The notes under the pieces were generated by a model that was given only the letters and a program-made list of their open reading frames with translations, searched no databases and had not been told where the DNA came from. The position numbers were made by a program, and so were the translations under genes. Of a stretch of 64,000 bases of DNA, positions 58,886 through 64,000 are shown piece by piece; position 1 is the first letter of the stretch, and the number at the start of each line of letters is the position of its first letter. This stretch comes from CBCYMI01 sp965183855. Lineage in GTDB: Bacteria; Pseudomonadota; Alphaproteobacteria; Caulobacterales; Maricaulaceae. Location of the stretch: the NCBI GenBank assembly GCA_965183855.1, contig CBCYMI010000010.1, forward strand, positions 1 to 64,000. Direction: 5' to 3'.

Positions 58886-59764
58886 TTATTTTACCTGTTT
58901 TGGTTTTAATTCTTTAAAGCCAACAGATGGATTGGAAACGGCTTTTATGAATAAATAAGTACCATAGGCAATCATGGGGAGAGATAAAAGAATTCCCATT
59001 GTAAAAGGCTCTCCTTGTAAAAAATAAGGCATTTGAGAATCAGATAGGCGAACAGGTTCAACAAGAATTCTGAAAAGACCATAAATCCCTAAAAACAATC
59101 CAGTAACAAGTCCTGGTCTGGTGAGAGCTTTGAAGCGATAAATGGCAATATTTAATAGAATAAACAAGAGAATCCCTTCAAGAAATGCTTCATATAACTG
59201 GCTTGGATGCCTTGGAATTTCCAGAGGATCAGAAGGAAAAATAATTGCCCAGGGAACACGGGTTGCTCGACCATAAAGCTCTGCATTAATAAAATTTGCA
59301 ATTCGACCAAGAAATAATCCAATAGGTACAACAGGGGCAATCAAATCACTTAGCCTAAAAATAGATATTTTGTGTTTATAACTGGTATAAAAAACTGCCA
59401 GAATGACCCCGATTAAACCACCATGAAATGCCATGCCTCCATGCCATACTTTGAAAATCTCAATTGGATCTTGCCAAATAATAGAGGTGTTATAAAATAG
59501 AATATAACCGAGTCTTCCTCCTAGAATAATTCCCAGAATAATAAAAAAACCCAAATCCTCAAGCGTTTCTTTATTAGGTTTTTCCAGCGTTTTCTTAACC
59601 TTATAATTGGGCGTCCAAAGCTTATTATTCTGAGCAATCAGGTGTCCATAAAAAATTCCAAGAACAATTCCAACAAGATAGGCAAGCGCATACCAACGAA
59701 TGGCTAAAGGACCAATTTGAATTAAAATGGGATCAATATCAGGAAAGAGAAGTGTTGTTTGCAT
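58886..59764 (-). CDS. lgt: Prolipoprotein diacylglyceryl transferase
   Basis: Attaches diacylglycerol to the lipobox Cys of prolipoproteins in the inner membrane, the first step for the lipoproteins in this window. Seven membrane segments are expected in the 292 residues; visible motifs are AIRWYALAYLVGI, GGRLGYILFYN, HGGMAFHGGLIG and the signature GRIANFINAELYGRAT. Intact, normal length. Confidence 0.97.
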   Translation of the reverse strand: MQTTLLFPDIDPILIQIGPLAIRWYALAYLVGIVLGIFYGHLIAQNNKLWTPNYKVKKTLEKPNKETLEDLGFFIILGIILGGRLGYILFYNTSIIWQDPIEIFKVWHGGMAFHGGLIGVILAVFYTSYKHKISIFRLSDLIAPVVPIGLFLGRIANFINAELYGRATRVPWAIIFPSDPLEIPRHPSQLYEAFLEGILLFILLNIAIYRFKALTRPGLVTGLFLGIYGLFRILVEPVRLSDSQMPYFLQGEPFTMGILLSLPMIAYGTYLFIKAVSNPSVGFKELKPKQVK

Positions 59765-60274
59765 GTCAGAAACTCTTAAAAATATATGGCGAGCATTGCT
59801 CTGTCAAAATCTATGTAAATCCAAAAATCATCTCTTTTTTAAAAGAATATTTCCAAGCTTGTTTGGTATTTATAAAATACCAGCTAATCTGATTTCTGGT
59901 CAAACATTCTTCTTTTTTATGGAGGAATGCTTCACGATTATAAAATTCAGTTTAATCATTTAAAAAAAACTGTCAATCCTGTTTAACTCATTGATCTTTA
60001 TATCTTAAATTGATATTCATTTATTTTTATTCTGAATAGATTTATATGAGTTAGATAGTTTTTTGGAAGGTGTTTTGCTTGAGTTTAGTTAAACCTGAAA
60101 AAATACTCAAGCATGAATTGTTTGAGATTAAATATAATTAAAATTAGACAAAGAAGAGTTTATTAGAGATAAAAAGACTGATATAAAAAAAACAGAAACA
60201 TGCTCTGTTAAAATTAGACAAAACAGAGCTTATAAGGGATAAATAAAGATTAATTTAAAAAAAGAGGATGGTTT
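59765..60274. other. Intergenic region with a 70-bp-spaced direct repeat
   Basis: Divergent spacer between lgt and the UbiK-like gene. Bases 60139-60174 and 60209-60244 are direct repeats of TAAAATTAGACAAA-RVAGAGYTTAT... with a 70-base period. The second unit sits directly upstream of the UbiK-like gene. The segment ACAGAAACATGCTCTGT could form a small hairpin. The rest is plain AT-rich DNA. Confidence 0.55.
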
Positions 60275-60538
60275 ATGAAACATAAATCTCAGGTTTTTGA
60301 GGATTTTTCTCAAATGGTTTCAGGGGCAACAGAGCTTGCACAAGGTGTTAGTAGTGAAGCAAAAGCTCTGTTTTATTCAAAACTAGAAAAAATCATTAAT
60401 GAAATGGATCTTGTTCGAAGAGAAGAATTTGATCATTTAAAAGAAACGCTGGAACAGGCATTAACAAGAATAGATCAACAGAAAGAAGAAATAAAAAAAT
60501 TAACTCAAATTACTAACAAAAAAAATAGATCATCATGA
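60275..60538 (+). CDS. UbiK/YqiC-family (BMFP) accessory protein
   Basis: A small coiled-coil protein (87 aa) like UbiK/YqiC, which helps ubiquinone biosynthesis in some proteobacteria. Residues ~1-45 are an amphipathic part (FEDFSQMVSGATELAQGV), followed by a coiled coil with VRREEFDHLKETLEQAL and EEIKKLTQ. No catalytic residues. AGAGGATGG lies before the start. Confidence 0.88.
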   Translation: MKHKSQVFEDFSQMVSGATELAQGVSSEAKALFYSKLEKIINEMDLVRREEFDHLKETLEQALTRIDQQKEEIKKLTQITNKKNRSS

Positions 60539-60753
60539 TCATCTAAAGAGCTTTTATAAAAAAAAATGTTGTATTCTTGCGGTATTGTATTATTAAAGAA
60601 CTATTTTTTAAAAGAAAATTATAAAGAATAAGATCAGAGCGTGTTTAAACTCTGATAAGTTTATTTTTTGTTTTGGAGGATATTTGTTTTATATCCTGCT
60701 TGAATGTATTCTGGTTTGAATTAAAATGATTCGTTTAGAAATTAGAGGATAGT

Positions 60754-61269
60754 GTGAGAAAAACAGATTGCTGTCATTCAGATCATATAATGGATCCCTA
60801 TGAGAATCCATTGGAAGTTGTAGAATATGCGTTAAAATTAAATGAATATTTTTATGAATATGAAGGTAATTATGAGATTCATTTTTCAGCAACGGGGTTA
60901 TGGGGAGAGCATGGGTTATGGTTTTTATGGAATCCCCAAAAAACCTTGTTAACACTCTCTCTAGCTCTAAGCATGTCTTGGAAAGAAAATAGAAAAGCAG
61001 ATGTAAAAACACTGATTTTACTAGTGAATCAAAAACTGATTTATGGTCATTTTGATGTATTGGAGGAAGATCAAATTATTATTTATCGTTGTGGATTGCC
61101 TCTGCCTGATGATCGATACCCAAAAGTCGAAGAAATTGATTATATGATTATGATGGCTCTAGATTCCATTGAACGATTTGTACCTGCATTTAATTTTCTC
61201 AACTGGGTTCATAAATCTCCTTTTCAAGCCGCAGAAGCAGCCATGTTTGAAACCATTGGTGAAGCTTGA
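60754..61269 (+). CDS. YbjN domain-containing protein
   Basis: A 171-aa protein with the YbjN fold, related to type III secretion chaperones; in E. coli ybjN affects stress tolerance and motility, but the family's role here is unknown. Motifs: MDPYENPLEVVEYALKLNEY, GLWFLWNPQKTL, and LVNQKLIYGHFDVLEED. The GTG at 60754 is used since GAGG lies about five bases upstream; an ATG at 60790 starts the conserved part. Between the UbiK-like gene and proC, an order I recall from Acetobacteraceae. Confidence 0.85.
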   Translation: MRKTDCCHSDHIMDPYENPLEVVEYALKLNEYFYEYEGNYEIHFSATGLWGEHGLWFLWNPQKTLLTLSLALSMSWKENRKADVKTLILLVNQKLIYGHFDVLEEDQIIIYRCGLPLPDDRYPKVEEIDYMIMMALDSIERFVPAFNFLNWVHKSPFQAAEAAMFETIGEA

Positions 61270-61664
61270 AACCAGGATTTTAAAGATTGTACAGATTTCG
61301 TTTTAGATTGAGCAGATTTTACAGAATAGTTTTGATCAAAAAGCAAATCCCAAACCATATAATCTGGGTATTTGAATGAAGATGAATTTGAAATCCATCT
61401 TGAAAAAATAAAATTATATTTCTGAAATATTTGATATCAAACTATGAAATAAAGATAATCTTGAGGTTTTTTTAAAAAACATTCTTTTCGAAACATTTGG
61501 AAAGAGTATATTTGTTTGAATTAGCTTAATGGGGATAGGTAGATTTAAGGCTTAGACTGGGAATAGAAAGCTCTGACAACTGTTTTTTTTAATCAAGATC
61601 GTTGATTAAAAATTTCTGTACGCCTTGTTTTGAAAATAATTCCCCCTTTGCAGGAGAAAAATCA
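61270..61664. other. Intergenic region before proC, about 395 bp
   Basis: AT-rich spacer with weak internal direct repeats of ACAGATTT-like words near 61285-61325. No gene, terminator or riboswitch recognised. Confidence 0.4.
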
Positions 61665-62513
61665 ATGTCTGAAAAAATAGCCATAATTGGTGTTGGTCGT
61701 ATGGGAAAAGCCATTATTGATGGGTATCTTCAAACACAAAAAACACGGGTTTCGAGAAAACAGAATTTATTAAAAAACTGGGTTTTGATTTCTCCTAATA
61801 TGAAGGATTATTTTGAAGCGTATATCCAGCAAGGCGCTCAATATCTTCCTGAATTAACAGCAGAAATTGCGTCTGAGCTTCAATTCTTGATCCTTGCAGT
61901 GAAACCAAAACAAATTCCAAAGCTTGCATCTCAGCTTTCTGTTATTTTACCTGAAGATAGATTAATTGTTTCGATTGCTGCGGGAATTGAATGCAAAAAA
62001 ATCCAGAATTGGTTCGGTGATAAAAATAGAGCCATTATTAGGGCAATGCCCAATACACCAGCTAAGATTGGGCAGGCAATGACGACCCTTTTTGCAAATG
62101 AGGATTGTCATAAAACTCATATCCAACATGTTCGTGCGTTATTTTCAAAAATAGGTCATACAGAATTCATTGAACATGAAAAACAAATGGATATTGTAAC
62201 CGCAATTTCTGGTTCAGGGCCTGCTTATTTATTTTTACTTGCTGAAATGATGATTGCGATTGCTGTTAAGGAAGGAATTCCAGAAAAAACGGCTCAAAAG
62301 CTTGTTGCGCAAACGGTTTTTGGAAGTGCGCATTTAATCATTGAGCATCCAGATAAAGTACAGAATTTAAGACTTCAAGTTACTTCTCCTGGTGGATCGA
62401 CAGAAGCAGCACTTGATATTTTAAATTCAGATTCTGGATTCCCATCTATTATCAATCAAGCTATTTTGAATGCGGTTAAACGATTAAAGGAAATGAATAG
62501 GCAAATTGAATAA
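61665..62513 (+). CDS. proC: Pyrroline-5-carboxylate reductase
   Basis: Last step of proline synthesis, using NAD(P)H. The frame is open from a TTG at 61602, but the ATG at 61665 has AGGAG eight bases upstream and starts right before the Rossmann motif IAIIGVGRMGKAIIDGYLQ. Other motifs: AVKPKQIP, RAMPNTPAKIGQAMT and AISGSGPAYLFLL, the C-terminal TSPGGSTEAALDIL. Length is 282 aa, close to normal. Confidence 0.96.
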   Translation: MSEKIAIIGVGRMGKAIIDGYLQTQKTRVSRKQNLLKNWVLISPNMKDYFEAYIQQGAQYLPELTAEIASELQFLILAVKPKQIPKLASQLSVILPEDRLIVSIAAGIECKKIQNWFGDKNRAIIRAMPNTPAKIGQAMTTLFANEDCHKTHIQHVRALFSKIGHTEFIEHEKQMDIVTAISGSGPAYLFLLAEMMIAIAVKEGIPEKTAQKLVAQTVFGSAHLIIEHPDKVQNLRLQVTSPGGSTEAALDILNSDSGFPSIINQAILNAVKRLKEMNRQIE

Positions 62514-62881
62514 ATAATCTTTTAGGAGTCTTGCTTTTTATCTTGTTTCCTTCTCTTTTTTAAGAATAAAAAACTGGAATTAATAGCTTAAAATTAAAAA
62601 AGCTTGTTTTGCAGAGCATAAATTTACCAGAATAAAGGAATATATCTAAAGGCGTTTATCAGACCAATCTCGCTCAGATTGGGCTTTTTTCTCTTTAAGC
62701 TCAGATTAAGCGCTTGCTTTTTCTCAAAAAAGGAGATTTTCCAGATAAAAGGAGAGAGAGGGCTTATTATTCACAAATTTGATGTAAATGAGTAAAGCTG
62801 AAAAATCTGATAGATCATCTTTTAAGATGATTTTTCTAAAAATAAAGTATAGGGAGTTGTGTTTAAATCTGTCATGCAGAT
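62514..62881. other. Convergent intergenic region between proC and the sensor kinase
   Basis: Holds a good plus-strand terminator at 62664-62690 for proC (see that entry) and, further right, ATCATCTT-TT-AAGATGAT followed by T residues near 62815-62833 that may act as a second hairpin. Nothing else was seen. Confidence 0.6.
62664..62690 (+). terminator. Rho-independent terminator after proC
   Basis: Stem CCAATCT (62664-62670) and AGATTGG (62676-62682), loop CGCTC, followed by GC and a run of six T. Confidence 0.85.
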
Positions 62882-64000
62882 TTAAACAGGCAAGCAAATA
62901 CTGACGTTTAAACCCCCAAGACTGCTTTTTCCAAGTGTAATCACGCCCCCGTGTTGATGAATAATATCCCGTGCAATTACAAGCCCAAGCCCCACGCCTT
63001 TTTTGTTCTGGTTTCTGGAAATATCCAATCTGGAAAAGGGTTTAAAGGCTTCTTGATATTCTGTTGGCTTGATTCCAATTCCATTATCTTCAATATCTAT
63101 ATATATTTTTGTTTTTGTTTTTCGAATAGAAATTCTGATCTGAGTGCCATAATCAAGCGCATTATTAATTAGGTTTGATATGGCTCGTTTGAGAGCAATA
63201 GGTCTTGTTTTGATTAGGATTTCTTTTTCAGAATTGATAAATTCAATATGTTGAGTTGATATTGGGGTTTTTGTTAAAACCTCTTCGATTAATTGAATTA
63301 AAGAAGTTTTACAAAATGATTCTGTTTCTTCATTTTGAGCAAAGGCTAGATATTCATCTAACATATATTCCATTTCTGTCAGATCCTGTTTTGCTTCTTT
63401 AATTTCTTCTTGGTCAGAAAGAAGAGATAAATGTAATTTTAATCTGGTAATCGGAGTTCTTAAATCATGGCTGACACTTGCAAGCATTAAGGTTCTTTGT
63501 TCAATATAGCGTTTTATTCTTTGACGCATTTCCATGAAAGCTTGTGCTGCTTTTCGAACCTCTAATGCGCCCGCGGGTTTAAATCGTTTGACATCTTGTC
63601 CTTTTCCAAATGCAACGGCAGCATCTGCCAGTCTTTGGATTGGTCGAACCTGGTTGCGGATAAATAAAATACTAATTATGGTCAGAATAATGGTCGCCAT
63701 TGCCATCCAGAAGACAAAAATATACCCTGTATTTGCAAAAACACGATCCCGATCAATAATATATCGTAATACATTTTCATCGAGCTGGACTCTGACATCA
63801 ATATAGGAAGGGTAACGGGTTGTATCAAACCAAAAGGGAGTTTTTAGGTGTCTTGCCAATGCTTTTTTAAGCGTTTGGTCCAGGTTTGAAAAAAAAGAAG
63901 GTCTTGATTTCTCAGGTAATTCTTCATTTTCATACAATCCAACAGAGATGTTTTTATGTTGATTCATCAAGGAGCTGAATTTTTTTCTTTGGTCATTAGA
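62882..64000 (-). CDS. EnvZ-type sensor histidine kinase, cut by the right edge
   Basis: The frame stays open to the last base of the window, so the N-terminal part, which would hold the first membrane segment, is missing. What remains (372 aa) shows part of a periplasmic region, one membrane segment (IFVFWMAMATIILTIISILF), and a HAMP linker (RNQVRPIQRLADAAVAFGKG). The phosphoacceptor H box ASVSHDLRTPITRLKLHLS follows, then the ATPase domain with N box LINNALDYG, DNGIGI and GVGLGLVIARDI. The pattern resembles EnvZ, which senses osmolarity, but the response-regulator partner lies outside the window. Confidence 0.93.
   Translation of the reverse strand, partial: SNDQRKKFSSLMNQHKNISVGLYENEELPEKSRPSFFSNLDQTLKKALARHLKTPFWFDTTRYPSYIDVRVQLDENVLRYIIDRDRVFANTGYIFVFWMAMATIILTIISILFIRNQVRPIQRLADAAVAFGKGQDVKRFKPAGALEVRKAAQAFMEMRQRIKRYIEQRTLMLASVSHDLRTPITRLKLHLSLLSDQEEIKEAKQDLTEMEYMLDEYLAFAQNEETESFCKTSLIQLIEEVLTKTPISTQHIEFINSEKEILIKTRPIALKRAISNLINNALDYGTQIRISIRKTKTKIYIDIEDNGIGIKPTEYQEAFKPFSRLDISRNQNKKGVGLGLVIARDIIHQHGGVITLGKSSLGGLNVSICLPV

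Overview
This AT-rich chromosomal window is most likely from an alphaproteobacterium. The gene neighbourhoods (trxB / ELM1-like / greA / carB; yqeY-dnaG-rpoD; MoxR / DUF58 / BatA-DUF4159; ychF-pth-rplY-prs-pgeF-MidA-like-lgt followed by ubiK / ybjN-like / proC) fit Rhodospirillales/Acetobacteraceae from memory of such genomes. The low GC suggests a host-associated or otherwise AT-drifted member. The taxonomic call is inference: there is no rRNA in the window. All similarity statements were made by eye, without a database search.

Layout. 0-4.2 kb: the end of a frameshifted M50/HlyD-type membrane-fusion protein, a decayed IS1595-like transposase, and a TolC-family lipoprotein; the two protein genes may belong to one peptide or protein exporter. 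4.8-12.5 kb: a LysR regulator, thioredoxin reductase (with decayed copies of its own 3' end just downstream), an ELM1-like protein, GreA and CarB. 12.9-18.5 kb: an S8 autotransporter protease, an M48 metalloprotease and a BCCT osmolyte transporter, lying between carB and carA. 19-25.7 kb: CarA, a YqeY-like protein, DnaG, RpoD and PanD. 26-34.5 kb: a SIMPL protein, a CAU-anticodon tRNA, a 125-bp tandem repeat, an S9 dipeptidyl peptidase, PgsA, UvrC and QueA.

34.5-41.1 kb is the most unusual part: three tandem copies (period about 2.2-2.3 kb) of an unrecognised secreted protein. Copies 1 and 2 are almost identical over the last ~145 codons plus the 3' flank but differ clearly upstream; copy 3 is frameshifted. 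41.9-50.7 kb: a small lipoprotein, an MscS channel, and a MoxR/DUF58/BatA-DUF4159/glutamine-amidotransferase-like cluster whose last two genes are broken. 51-64 kb: tRNA CCA-adding enzyme, YchF, Pth, L25, Prs, PgeF, a MidA-like methyltransferase, Lgt, UbiK-like, YbjN-like, ProC and an EnvZ-type sensor kinase cut by the right edge.

No CRISPR array, prophage, complete insertion sequence or evident defence system was seen. The accessory signal is short tandem duplications and gene decay: nested trxB fragments, a 125-bp repeat, 26-, 31-, 42- and 15/20-bp repeats, and several one-base frameshifts, some at homopolymers. The frameshifts could be real decay or sequence errors, and only read-level data can separate the two.
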